This document shows positions 35,576 to 44,540 of a DNA stretch of 64,000 bases, one piece after another. The stretch is from Bog-473 sp963738135. Lineage in GTDB: Bacteria; Actinomycetota; Acidimicrobiia; Acidimicrobiales; RAAP-2. A model generated the notes under the pieces. That model made no database searches, was not told the origin of the DNA, and saw only the letters and a list, made by a program, of their open reading frames with translations. How positions within the stretch are numbered: the first letter of the stretch is position 1; every line of letters starts with the position of its first letter. The position numbers and the translations under genes were made by a program. The stretch spans positions 310,001 through 374,000 of the forward strand of contig CAVTVK010000002.1 of the NCBI GenBank assembly GCA_963738135.1. Reading direction: 5' to 3'.

Positions 35576-35725
35576 AGACCTGGGCGTGTGGCTGAACGGC
35601 ACAACGGGGACAGTCCGCGGGCAAAGGAAGTCCCACTTAGTAGCCAGTGGCATTGCAGGAATGCAAGGACGTCCGGCCGACGAGAGACCGAATCGGTAAG
35701 ACGTGAGACATACTGTCGGCCAGTC

Positions 35726-37050
35726 ATGGAAGCTCCCGAGACCCGATATGTCGCCGTGGGTGACGCGGATGTCGCCTATCAGGTCGTTGGCGACGGCCCC
35801 CTCGATCTTCTCTATTGCTATGGCCTCGGGAGTCACATCGAACATTGTTGGGAAATACCGGGGCAGTCCGAGTATCTCAACGGCCTGGCGACATTCAGCA
35901 GGCTGATCTTCTTTGATCGCCGGGGCACGGGAGCCTCGGACGGCGTCCCGCTTAACGCCATGCCGACTTGGGAGGAGTGGACCGAGGATATCGAAGCTGT
36001 GCTCGGAGCGGCGGGATCGAAACGGACCGCCATTCTGGCCACGTTGGATGCCGGGCCGATCGCTATCCTCTTTGCGGCTAGCCACCCAGAAGTGGTGAGC
36101 GCCCTGATTCTCGTCAACACGACCGCTCGATACCTAGAGGCGGACGACTATCCGATCGGAGCGTCATCCGACTTCGTCGACGCCGTGGTCGAGACGTTTG
36201 CGAAGGGCTATGGGACCCCGGAATTGACCCGTCTCTTCGATCCGGGAAGGGCTGATGATGCAGAGTGGGTCCGCCTCGTTTCGAAGATCGTTCGTTCGTC
36301 GGCCACACCTCGCACTGCGGCTGCTCAGTACAGCTACATCCTGCGAAGCTTCGATGTACGCCATGCACTGCCGCTGATCCAGGCTCCGACCCTCGTGCTC
36401 CAGGTCAGTGAATCACCGTTCCTATCGGTGCCACAGGGCCGTTATCTCGCCGATCACATAGAGGGAGCAACCTTCATCGAGCTTCCAGGCGGAAACACCT
36501 CATACGACGCCGCCCCCATGCTGGATATCGCCGAATTCCTCACGGGCGAGCGGCCCACGGTCGAGGTGGAGCGCATCCTCACAACAGTGCTCTTCACCGA
36601 CATCGTCGGCTCTACGGCGCGAGCCGCATCGCTGGGCGACCAGCAGTGGCGATCGCTCCTCGACGCCCATGACCGAACCGTCGCGAGCAACTCCGGCGCT
36701 TCCGTGGGCGAGAGATCAACACCACCGGGGACGGCTTCGTGATCTCGTTCGACGGCCCGGCCCGGGCGATCCGCTGTGCCCTGGCCATTAGCGAAGCCAC
36801 CGGGAAGCTCGGGATCGACCTACGCATGGGGTTGCACACGGGCGAGTGCGAGGTCCGAGGTGATGACCTCGGGGGTCTGGCCATGCACATCGCCGCACGG
36901 GTGGGAGCGCTAGCCGCTCCCGGAGAAGTCCTCGTCTCCGGCACGGTCAAGGACCTGGTTGTGGGGTCGGGAATCGAGTTCGCAGATCGTGGAGAGCATG
37001 AACTCAAAGGGGTGCCCGGGTCCTGGAAACTGTTCGCTGTGGAGGACTGA
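35726..37050 (+). pseudogene. alpha/beta-hydrolase-nucleotide cyclase fusion 1, frameshifted
   Basis: ATG 35726 opens METRYVAVGD-like sequence and an alpha/beta hydrolase domain of about 265 residues (LIFFDRRGTGASD; elbow ATLDAGPIAILFAAS). A class III cyclase domain follows, starting TTVLFTDIVGST. The frame breaks near 36682; one missing base in ACCGTCGCGAGC would join it to REQLRRFRGREINTTGDGFV and the rest of the cyclase, to stop 37050 (441 residues). The usual nucleophile position (family pattern SEGGP, from memory) reads LDAGP, so hydrolase activity is doubtful. The cyclase half keeps FTD and GDG acidic residues and HIAARV. Intact, it would make cAMP or cGMP under control of the N-terminal domain. 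Confidence 0.8.
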
Positions 37051-37086
37051 CGCCCCACGCTCAGTGTGCCGATACCGAGTGGGCTA

Positions 37087-37130
37087 GGTATCCCATATCG
37101 CCGGTACGGCGGGCAGTCCGGCACCATGGG
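37087..37130 (+). promoter_or_regulatory. recurring motif 2 with companion block
   Basis: GGTATCCCATATCGCCGG starts 36 bases after the hydrolase-cyclase stop and is followed ten bases later by GTCCGGCACCATGGGG (37115-37130). The companion block recurs at 43484-43499. It lies about 170 bases upstream of the SnoaL-like gene. Confidence 0.5.
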
Positions 37131-37295
37131 GGCGAGCGATCCTGAAGGCGGGACATTCCGCAATGAGGTGTGCGCTCAACGGATCGTCTGAGCGCACACC
37201 TTGCCTTCTGAGCGGTCCTGCTGCGTTGCTGCTATGCATTTGACAGTCCCTCGGCGAATATGAAGGGCTATGCCCAGCGGCAAAGGAGTCCCACC

Positions 37296-37700
37296 ATGCC
37301 AGAGCATCCCAATGTAAAAAAGGTGCGAGCCGCCTACGAAGCGTTCGCTAATCTCGATGTGGCTACTGCCCTCAAAGATTTGGCACCTGACGGCGTATTC
37401 CATTTCAATGGCGTGGGTCCGCTCAGAGGGGATCACAAGGGCGTCGAGGACATCACTGCGGTGCTCATCAGCACGTTCGAAGTCACAGGCGGAACGCAAA
37501 AGCTCGACATATCGGGCATATATGCAGACGACCTTCACGCCGTCGTCAACATTCACGAGACTGCCAGTAGGCCCGATGGTGCCACCCTCGACGTCAATGA
37601 GGTGCATCTCCTCTCGTTCAACGACGAAGGACGCATCACCGATTTTTGGGACTTGCCCGATGATCCCGAATCACACGATCGTTTCTTTGACGGCCTTTAG
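37296..37700 (+). CDS. SnoaL-like/NTF2-fold protein
   Basis: ATG 37296 follows aaaggagtcccacc. The 134-residue protein has VRAAYEAFANLDVATALKDL, HFNGVGPLRGDHKGVEDI and an Asp/Trp-rich C-terminus (EGRITDFWDLPDD), the usual layout of SnoaL-like polyketide cyclase or ketosteroid-isomerase-fold proteins. Such small proteins may be enzymes or ligand-binding proteins; no catalytic residue is identifiable. No close neighbour forms an operon with it. Confidence 0.65.
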   Translation: MPEHPNVKKVRAAYEAFANLDVATALKDLAPDGVFHFNGVGPLRGDHKGVEDITAVLISTFEVTGGTQKLDISGIYADDLHAVVNIHETASRPDGATLDVNEVHLLSFNDEGRITDFWDLPDDPESHDRFFDGL

Positions 37701-38105
37701 GACGCGATAGCCCCCTCAGCGGGGTCGAGACGAGACTTCGGTAACGTCCAAGCCGCCAGTAGGGGCCAGGCTCCTACGCCAAGCGGGGGTGCGCCGGAAG
37801 GCATACCGGACCCCGCCGTCGTCTCCGGTTCCGATTTCAGACGATGCGCTCCAGGACGACGAAGCATTGGTTCGCTGGGAGTCTGAAGACACGGAACTAA
37901 CCCCTGTATGCGGCCTTCTGTGTGGATGACGAGGATTTTTGTTAGCGAGGCAAGCCATGAAACACTCTCATGGCTACCCGACCAGTCCTTCGGACAGAGG
38001 GTCAAGGACCTCTACAGCCTCTGACGAGGTGTCCCCGATCGCCGGTTCAGTGAGACCTGTCAGCGATGCTGCTGTTCTGATTTTGGGTGCAGATGACCGA
38101 TGTCA
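37701..38105. other. no supported gene
   Basis: About 400 bases without a convincing frame. It contains one motif instance, GGTGTCCCCGATCGCCGG, at 38028-38045. Confidence 0.5.
38028..38045 (+). promoter_or_regulatory. recurring motif 3
   Basis: GGTGTCCCCGATCGCCGG matches motifs 1, 2, 4 and 5 at the TCCCC and ATCGCC blocks. It lies in a gene-free stretch 328 bases after the SnoaL-like gene. Confidence 0.45.
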
Positions 38106-38387
38106 TCAGTCCGATTTGCTAATCCTCGCTCCGTCCACATCGCTTTGGGTCACCCGAATCGAACGTGGCCAGCCCTGCGCAGCTGAGAGCCGGACCCAAT
38201 AGGAGTCCCCGTCGAAGGAGATCCATGACACCGTAGGGGGTGATCCCTCGGGTCCTGATAGCGCGAGAGGATTGGACCGGTACTTTGGGTCGATGCGATA
38301 GCCGCGAATCGGGTGGTCAACTTCGGCGGTGCAAGTAGCTCCAGCACGACCCCGAGCCCGCCACGACAACTTCGCCAGTCTCTTCAC
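38106..38387 (-). CDS. doubtful small hypothetical protein
   Basis: A GTG-started 93-codon frame with a plausible middle (RGYRIDPKYRSNPLALSG, SWISFDGDSYWVRLSAAQG) and moderate third-position GC. No family was recognised and no ribosome binding site is convincing. It could be a remnant or chance frame in the gene-poor part of the island. Confidence 0.25.
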   Translation of the reverse strand: MKRLAKLSWRARGRAGATCTAEVDHPIRGYRIDPKYRSNPLALSGPEGSPPTVSWISFDGDSYWVRLSAAQGWPRSIRVTQSDVDGARISKSD

Positions 38388-38523
38388 GGAACCTTCTTCC
38401 GATTCAGCACCTCTGGTTGCGAGTGTACGCCGCGATTCCTACATGTCGCGTCCGGGAAGGCCTGAAGTGGGTGCCCCACTTCGCCGGGACTGGGCCACAC
38501 CTGCTCACCGATTGAGTCTCCGA

Positions 38524-38632
38524 GCGCACGGAGGGAGGAGCGGGGCTTGTGGGGGCGGTTGAAACTTTGCGAAGTGAAGTCCTCGCGGTGAATGCAGCGC
38601 GGGGCGGGGCATAGGACTATCCCCTAACGGCA
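38524..38632 (+). repeat. dispersed repeat, copy B
   Basis: Second copy of the repeat at 33971-34071, same orientation, with gcgcacggagggaggagcgg at the left end and CTATCCCCTAACGGCAC at the right end. It is intergenic, 31 bases from the end of the convergent gene at 38664. The two copies bracket 4.5 kb containing five genes or gene remnants. Confidence 0.85.
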
Positions 38633-38663
38633 CCCCTGGGACGGTCGGTCGTTCAGTAGCCCT

Positions 38664-39050
38664 TCACTTGCGCCGGAGGCGAGCGTTCTCGGCCTTCCCC
38701 GCTCCTCGCTCACGTCGGCTCGGTGCATCAGGTACGCCGTTCTCATAGCCGATGCGTGTCGCCGGGGGCTCGCTCAGCACGCACTGGCGAGAGACAGACG
38801 GCTCTTCGGGGAGCATCGTGGCGACATCTGCGTTGACGACAAGGTTTGGTCCCACGTCGGGATTTGTTAGTTCTTGATCTGCTCGTGCTAACTCTTCAAG
38901 GAGTGCCTGAAGGCCGATTGCGTCCAGCGCAGCGCGGGCCATGACTTCGTAGAAGGCTTCGGGCGTGGTGACGGACCGGGGCATCGGATGGTTGTCGCGC
39001 TCGGCCATCCCCTTCGCCGCTAGGTCCACCAGCGCCTCGTAGTCCGACAC
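38664..39050 (-). CDS. small unknown protein, tandem paralogue 1
   Basis: GTG 39050; 128 residues. The first 55 residues (SDYEALVDLAAKGMAERDN, PMPRSVTTPEAFYEVMARAA, LDAIGLQALLEELARADQEL) match the protein at 39283 at most positions. The second half diverges into a Pro/Arg/Glu-rich tail ending RRERGAGKAENARLRRK. The conserved half is helical and acidic. I do not recognise the family. The homology extends about 25 bases upstream of both starts (tctacga-gtaggtccg). That and the matching protein sequence show a real duplicated gene. Confidence 0.5.
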   Translation of the reverse strand: MSDYEALVDLAAKGMAERDNHPMPRSVTTPEAFYEVMARAALDAIGLQALLEELARADQELTNPDVGPNLVVNADVATMLPEEPSVSRQCVLSEPPATRIGYENGVPDAPSRRERGAGKAENARLRRK

Positions 39051-39282
39051 ACCAAGAAGTCTACGACGTAGGTCCGCCGAAAATCCTCGGGTGGTCGGTT
39101 AGCCGAATGCGCTCCAGCGTGCGGTGATGATCCGCATTCAGTGACTTGGCCTGGAGCAGGATGAACTTAACCCTTCCGGGGCGGCGAGCGTCGCTCAGAT
39201 CCGAGACGAGATCGTCATGATGTCTGAGGGAGAACCGATTGAGACGCGAAGCGACCACTGTCCGAAATGGTCACCGGCCCCG

Positions 39283-39534
39283 TCAGTCTCGCCGGTGCCG
39301 GGCGCCCCTGGCGTCGGCATCAGCGCGTCTTGACCTCGCCTGGATCGTTTCGAGGTCCCGTTCTGCTTGCACCAATCTCTCTAAGAGTGTCCGGAAGCCA
39401 ACGGCATCGAGAGCGGCGCTGGCCATGATCTCGTAGAACGCTTCGGGTGTAGTGACGGACGGGGGCATCGGATAGTTGTCGTGTTCGGCCATCCCCTTCG
39501 CCGCCAGCTCCACCAGCGACTCGTAATCCGACAC
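39283..39534 (-). CDS. small unknown protein, tandem paralogue 2
   Basis: GTG 39534; 83 residues. It shares SDYESLVELAAKGMAEHDNY and PPSVTTPEAFYEIMASAALD with paralogue 1 and ends in a basic tail (RRADADARGARHRRD). The differences between the copies are mainly conservative, which supports both being translated. Function unknown. The 230 bases between the paralogues contain no supported gene. Confidence 0.5.
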   Translation of the reverse strand: MSDYESLVELAAKGMAEHDNYPMPPSVTTPEAFYEIMASAALDAVGFRTLLERLVQAERDLETIQARSRRADADARGARHRRD

Positions 39535-39654
39535 GCCAGGAAGTCTACGAGTCAGGTCCGTCAGGCTCGCCGTGACGCCTCAGCGAGCCCAAACCGAACG
39601 AAGTGAGTCAGCATGGCGTCATGCCGCGCCGTCGAAGCGCCCACGTCGTGGCCG

Positions 39655-39674
39655 GCGATAGCTATCCCCTAACG
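39655..39674 (+). promoter_or_regulatory. recurring motif, AACG form
   Basis: GGCGATAGCTATCCCCTAACG: the CTATCCCCTAACG block is identical to the right ends of repeats A and B. Here it occurs without the rest of the repeat, next to the IS110 remnant. Confidence 0.45.
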
Positions 39675-39753
39675 AATCCTCTTTGAGTCAAGACCGCAAA
39701 TCCACCTCCGTTCAGGCGCGATGAATCGACACGTCACGAGACGGGACAGATGC

Positions 39754-40895
39754 CTAGGCTTTGCGGTGGTTCGGGGGTGACTTCGCCGAAGAGCCGGCTG
39801 TCAGGGATGCAAAGCCGACCGCGCTGGCTACTGAGTCGTTCCCGAATGTCCTCCCGGACCCCCTGTGTACGGAGTCCATGACCAACTGGCGATAGAGGGC
39901 GTTGGAGACTTGGCGCTTGAGCGACCGTAGGGCTTCTCGCCTTGGTCTTGCCCTCTCCGACTTTGCGCCTCGAAGTAAGCACGGCCTTGGGAATGGGGTT
40001 GACGGATCTCGGCAGACCGCCACCATGTGGGATGGCGTTGTTGAGCCGATGCGGACCCCGCCGTGAGAACGTGGTGGAAGACGCGGCCGCCCGAGGAGAA
40101 CTCGACCGGTGCGATGCCCTTATAGGCGGCGTAGATGTCACGGTTGGCGAAGCGAGTGAGGTCACCGCTGTAACCAATCACCCGTGCAGGCGAGGATCGG
40201 TCCGACGCCGAAGAGCTCGGTGAGCGAGGTCTTCGAGGCCCGCACGGCGACGCGGATTTCGCCGATGCGACTCTTTGAACTGCGCATCGAGGCGAGCCAC
40301 GTCATCAACGAGCTCGAGTGCGAGCTGGGTGGCGCATTGTGCTCGATGGGGGTGGCCGGCTCGAAGGAGCCGAGAAGCCGATTGGCATCAGAAACGTAGA
40401 GTTCCTTGGCAATTCCTCCGGGTGAGAGCTCGGCCAGGGCGTTGTGGAGCCTGCAGATGAGCTTGGCCCGCAGCCGGCCCGGGATTCGTGATTGCGCTTG
40501 GCGAGGAGTCGCATGATCTCGGTGTGGTCGGCCCGCTCGACAGTGCGAAGCCCTCTCGAGCGCAAGGCGGCGACGGCGACCGAGAACGCGTCGTTGGGGT
40601 CGTTCTTCTCCGATCGCCCCGTGCTGAGCACCCGGACCCTCGAGGCCAAGGTGGGTGGGACGTCGAGGACGACTTCTCCGGCATCAACGAGTTGTTGGGC
40701 CAACAGGTATCCGAGCCCACCGGCCGACTCGATGGCCCAGGTGCGCTCGGCGAAGGGCTCGGCCCAGGCCAACAACTTGGGCGTCTGCTGACACGTCGCA
40801 CACACCGTGACTTTGGCCACTTCGCGTTCGTCACCGCCAATGGCCACGGCCGTGTGGCTCGCCTTGTGGGGATCGACCCCGATGATCACCGACAT
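39754..40895 (-). mobile_element. IS110-family transposase, multiply frameshifted
   Basis: ATG 40895 (with aaaggaggttgtgctc upstream) opens MSVIIGVDPHKASHTAVAIG, the DEDD/RuvC-like N-terminal domain of IS110 transposases, continuing to STGRSEKNDPNDAFSVAVAA. After about residue 140 the coding sequence hops between frames: KLICRLHNALAELSPGGIAK; ELVDDVARLDAQFKESHRR; TSLTELFGVGPILACT; GYSGDLTRFANRDIYAAYKG; REALRSLKRQVSNALYRQLV. These are in family order through the Transposase_20 domain to the TAG at 39754. At least four or five indels are needed to restore it. The element is inactive as sequenced. IS110 elements lack terminal inverted repeats, so the ends cannot be defined. Confidence 0.85.
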
Positions 40896-41260
40896 GAGCA
40901 CAACCTCCTTTGGGTTGATGGGCAACCGCGAGGGCACTCCTGATTTAGATCTGGTGCACACACTCCTCTTTTGAGCCACTCCGCGGTCAAGGTCCAGACG
41001 AGTGGCATCTCGTAAGAAAGCCAGCCGGTTGGACCGGCGGCAGGCACTTAAGGGAGCCAGCCCGTCAGGACCTCTAAACGCTACGGATCAGCCGTTACGT
41101 CTGCTCAAAGTCTCAATCAGGCACTTACGGGCTATTTGTCCGGCAAGGTTCGCAAGGAAGCTCGTCGAGGGTTTTCATTCCAGCGCATGTCCTCCGGGAA
41201 GCCGGATGAGGTCCTGCTGGGCAACGGGCGTGGCGGTCGTCCCTTGGGCAGAATGGGTGC
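40896..41260. other. no supported gene
   Basis: 365 bases between the divergent transposase and hydrolase-cyclase 2. It may contain the left end of the IS110 element and the cyclase promoter. No motif instance or hairpin of note. Confidence 0.5.
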
Positions 41261-42576
41261 GTGATTGCTCGCCCGAGAACCAAGTATGCGACTGCCCCCG
41301 ACGGGAGTCAGATTGCGTACCAGGTCGTCGGTGAGGGGACTACCGATCCGCAGATTTGACCGGTTCCTTGAGCCATGTCGACGTGCGTTGGGAACAGCCG
41401 TCAGGTGCTCGATTTCTTGAACAGTTGGCTTCATTCGCTCGTTTGATCATCTTCGACCGGCGCGGCGTGGGAGCCTCTGACCGTCTCCCGAGCAATGCGG
41501 TTCCGACGTGGGAGGAGTGGGCGCTCGACCTCGAAGTCGTACTCGACGCAACGGACTCGCAATCGGCGGCACTCATGGCTGTGGTAGACGGGGGCGGCAT
41601 GGCCATCACTTTCGCCGCGAGCTATCCCGAGCGAGTGAGTGCGTTGGTGCTGTTCAACGTGTTGGGGACCTGGATCTCTCCCGAAGACATCGATTTCATT
41701 GCCGAGGTGCAAGAGCAAGCCTGGGGAACGCTCGATTGGGTTGATGTAATCGCGCCGAGCGTCGTTCAAGACCCGATCCAGAGTGAGTGGTTCGCTAAAT
41801 ACATGCGGGCGACCGCCACTCCCCACACGATCGCCGCTCAGGCGCGTGCAACCTGGTGTGTCAACACCGATTTCGTACTGCCTTCGGTGCATGTACCGAC
41901 CCTGGTCGTCCACAGACGCGATCGTCGGAGCCCGACTGTAGAGGCGGTGCGACAGTTGACTGAGCATTTTCCGAACGCCAGATTTGTTGACATCCCTGGC
42001 ACTGACCTCACGCCCCAGACTCAGAACCCGGATCTTGTTGTCGCCATTGTTCAGGAGTTCCTAACTGGGGTCCGGCCCTCGCCGCCCGTGAATCTTTTCC
42101 TGGCTACCGTGCTTTTCACTGACATCGTCGACTCCACTCGACTAGCAAGCGCGATCGGTGACCGGGCTTGGAGCGAGATTCTCGATGCGCATGACGCAAT
42201 GATCCGAGCCGACCTGGAGCGTTGTCGAGGACGAGAGGTCAAGACGACCGGCGACGGCTTTCTTGCCATCTTTGACGGCCCTAGCCGGGCCATTGAGTGC
42301 GCCCTGGCTATCCGCGACCATGCCCGAGACATAGGAATAGAGGTTCGAGCTGGACTCCACACTGGCGAGGTCGAAGCCCGTGACGACGACATCGGGGGGA
42401 TCGCAGTGCACATCGGGGCAAGAGTCGCAGCTGCTGCTCACGCCAGCGAGGTGCTGGTGTCGCGAACGGTGGCCGATCTCGTCGCAGGTTCCGTCATCGC
42501 CTTCGTCGACCGAGGCGAACACGAGCTCAAAGGGGTTCCTGGTGCTTGGAAGCTGCTTGCAGTCGATGAGGTGTGA
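41261..42576 (+). pseudogene. alpha/beta-hydrolase-nucleotide cyclase fusion 2, frameshifted
   Basis: GTG 41261 opens IARPRTKYATAPDGSQIAYQ, which is stopped by a TGA after GTTDPQI. The homologous sequence continues one frame over from 41356 (TGSLSHVDVRWEQPSGARFL). One missing base near 41354 explains the break, giving 438 residues when restored. The rest is intact: hydrolase (FDRRGVGASDRLPS; elbow AVVDGGGMAITFAAS, no Ser), then TVLFTDIVDSTRLASAIGD, REVKTTGDGFLAIFDGPSRA, HIGARV and GEHELKGVPGAWKLLAV of a class III cyclase. It is a paralogue of the 35726 gene with the same architecture and the same loss of nucleophile. A shorter protein from TTG 41356 is possible. Confidence 0.8.
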
Positions 42577-42612
42577 ACAGCTTTGATTACTTGCATGCAG
42601 AGCGGATCGGAG

Positions 42613-42630
42613 GGTGCCCCCCATCGCCGC
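42613..42630 (+). promoter_or_regulatory. recurring motif 4
   Basis: GGTGCCCCCCATCGCCGC, 37 bases after the stop of hydrolase-cyclase 2, at the same distance as motif 2 after paralogue 1. Confidence 0.45.
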
Positions 42631-42673
42631 GCCGGAGGCGTCCATGGCGACGACCCGGATCAGGCGGCGAGGG

Positions 42674-43348
42674 TTAACTCCGTTTCCGACCGGTTTGTCG
42701 ATTCACTGCACCCCATTCCTCGCGGACGAACTCGCTGTACCCAGCGGCCAGTACGAGCGGCAACAAGGGAGGGTTCCGCCGCGTCACCGTCAGCACTGCA
42801 GCATCTACCGAGGGAACGGGCCGGAAACTGTTGCCCGGTATCCGTTGCCCAAGATGGAACTCCCACCAGGGTGCCCAAGTAGTTGACAGCAGGGTGGTGG
42901 GTGGTGCGGCCGCACGCTTTCGGGCCACGTCCCACTGAACCACAAGGTCGGCTCGCACGAGGGCGCTGTCAGGATTGTCGAAGAGTCGGCGCATGATTGC
43001 CGTAGTAGCTCCAAAGGGCAGCGATCCGAAAACCCGGAACGGTCTTCTGTCGAACCGGTACCGGAGTGCATTGGCGTGCAGCACTCTCACATTGGTCGCA
43101 CCGTTGCGCTCCGCCGCTTGACGGAGTTGACCGGCCAAAACTCGATCCGCCTCAATGGCGACGACCTGATCGACCTGGCACGCCAACGCAAAGGTGCAAC
43201 TACCCAGTCCCGCCCCAATCTCGATGACAAGGTCACTGGCCTGGAACGAGGCCGCAGCAACGAGTGCCTCTGCGACCTCAGGTTCGAGAAAGTTCTGTCC
43301 GAGACGACGCCGTCGCTCGTCTCGTGGCGTCCGCCTGACCGCGGACAC
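42674..43348 (-). CDS. Erm/KsgA-like rRNA adenine N6-methyltransferase
   Basis: GTG 43348; 224 residues. RRRRLGQNFLEPEVAEALV is the typical N-terminus, VIEIGAGLGSCTFALA is SAM motif I, and QWDVARKRAAAPPTTLLSTT plus SFRPVPSVDAAVLTVTRR are typical of actinobacterial Erm proteins, which methylate 23S rRNA A2058 and confer MLS resistance. Motif IV reads GSLPFG; the Asn usual at this place in KsgA/Erm (N-x-P-F/Y) is Ser, so activity is uncertain. The C-terminal helical domain seems short. It may be a resistance gene or a diverged relative; KsgA itself is unlikely because of the Erm-like middle. Upstream on the same strand lies a GntR regulator. Confidence 0.72.
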   Translation of the reverse strand: MSAVRRTPRDERRRRLGQNFLEPEVAEALVAAASFQASDLVIEIGAGLGSCTFALACQVDQVVAIEADRVLAGQLRQAAERNGATNVRVLHANALRYRFDRRPFRVFGSLPFGATTAIMRRLFDNPDSALVRADLVVQWDVARKRAAAPPTTLLSTTWAPWWEFHLGQRIPGNSFRPVPSVDAAVLTVTRRNPPLLPLVLAAGYSEFVREEWGAVNRQTGRKRS

Positions 43349-43483
43349 GGACCATCACTGCGTTACCCATGGGGTCCATCCTGCTTACTCATCAAGGATC
43401 TGTCCAGATCCTGGATCGCGTTCCAGGTGGACTCCCCAGGGCTGTCGAAGACACCTGCCCCAATACGTCGGGAAGGTGACACC

Positions 43484-43513
43484 GTCCGGCACCATGGGGA
43501 TAGGGGGCACACA
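43484..43513 (-). promoter_or_regulatory. recurring motif and companion block, minus strand
   Basis: Read on the minus strand: GTGTGCCCCCTAT, then CCCCATGGTGCCGGAC. The second block is the reverse complement of the companion block at 37115-37130. The motif is 23 bases beyond the stop of the minus-strand GntR gene. Confidence 0.45.
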
Positions 43514-43535
43514 TGAACCGTTGAGCTGGAAGCAC

Positions 43536-43885
43536 CTAGAGGTTCTCGATGATCCGAATCAGTTCTTCTCGGTGATATCCCTGGCGTTGGGCGAACCGCA
43601 GAAGGTCTCGCGCTCGTGACAGGACTGCTTCTCGTTCTGGTGCCGTGCCGGTGACTGTCACACCCCGTCCTCGCCGGAACTCCAACAGGCCTTCGTCGCG
43701 CAGCAATCGCAAGGCTCGAAAGACGGTGTTCGCGTTCACGCCGAGGAGGCGGCAAGGTCCTTTGCTGGGGGCAACCTTTCGCCAGGCTTCGCCTCACCGT
43801 CAGCGATTGCACGGCGAATCTCATCCGCGACCTGCTCATAGAGGGCAAACCCCTCGACTTCGGTGCGCACCTTGACCTCTAGCAT
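43536..43885 (-). pseudogene. GntR-family regulator (YtrA-like), frameshifted
   Basis: ATG 43885 opens MLEVKVRTEVEGFALYEQVA, then DEIRRAIADGEAKPGERLPP and AKDLAASSA before a TGA. The remainder of the winged helix, VNANTVFRALRLLRDEGLLE and FRRGRGVTVTG, is one frame over and runs to 43536. One missing base near 43751 (GCCGCCTCCTCGGCGTG) separates them; restored length is 116 residues, right for the short YtrA subfamily that lacks a large effector domain. It would bind DNA upstream of itself and the divergent membrane-protein gene at 43927, 41 bases away. As sequenced, a truncated protein is expected. Confidence 0.8.
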
Positions 43886-43926
43886 GATGCTAAGTACGGT
43901 AGCACCATCGTCCGAGAGGTGGATAC

Positions 43927-44538
43927 ATGACCATCGTCGATTCCGAGCCGACGGTCCAGGCCGAAGACCCGCACGCGCTGATAGAGGAGGCCAAGCGTCA
44001 CAGGCGGCATCGTCGCTGGTTCACGGCTTGTGTCATTGCGCTCGTGGTCGCTCTGGCGTTGGGTATCTACGCAGGCTTCTCTTGGAGCAGCGGCGGAGAA
44101 CCGTCAAAGGGCGCTTCAACTGCGGCCGCTTCCTCGCTGGTTGGCTTGATCGCAAACAACAATGCCTATCGCGAGTGTCCCGGCTCGGCTCGCGTCGGAC
44201 CCACCACATCGACGGATGGTCTTCCTGCACTGGCGAGCCAAACCAACGACTTACCCTTTGTCATATCCGTCGCCCAAAACATGGCCCATGGTCCCTACCT
44301 GGGGTTCACACACCGGATTACGCAGCTGCCAGTCCGCAGCGCGGTCAAGGAGGTCCGCGTGGGTCCCGGCGGCGGTTACGTCTGGACGCGTGGCACCTCT
44401 GGCCAGATCGAGGTTGAGCATGTCCACAACTACGGCATATATGTCTATTTGACTTCGGCCTCGCAGTGCCCGAGCGGTGGATGGGTTCGTTGGGCAAACG
44501 GTGGTGTCCAGGTCACCTTCCTTGCACCCAAGGTCTGA
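43927..44538 (+). CDS. single-pass membrane protein of unknown function
   Basis: ATG 43927 follows gagaggtggatac. The 203-residue protein has a cytoplasmic tail rich in His/Arg (EEAKRHRRHRRWF), one transmembrane helix at about 33-52 and an exported domain of 150 residues with two Cys (ECPGS and QCPSGG) that could form a disulfide. No family was recognised. Its start lies 41 bases from the GntR start in divergent orientation, so the regulator probably controls it. A motif instance follows its stop by 3 bases. Confidence 0.6.
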   Translation: MTIVDSEPTVQAEDPHALIEEAKRHRRHRRWFTACVIALVVALALGIYAGFSWSSGGEPSKGASTAAASSLVGLIANNNAYRECPGSARVGPTTSTDGLPALASQTNDLPFVISVAQNMAHGPYLGFTHRITQLPVRSAVKEVRVGPGGGYVWTRGTSGQIEVEHVHNYGIYVYLTSASQCPSGGWVRWANGGVQVTFLAPKV

Positions 44539-44540
44539 CT

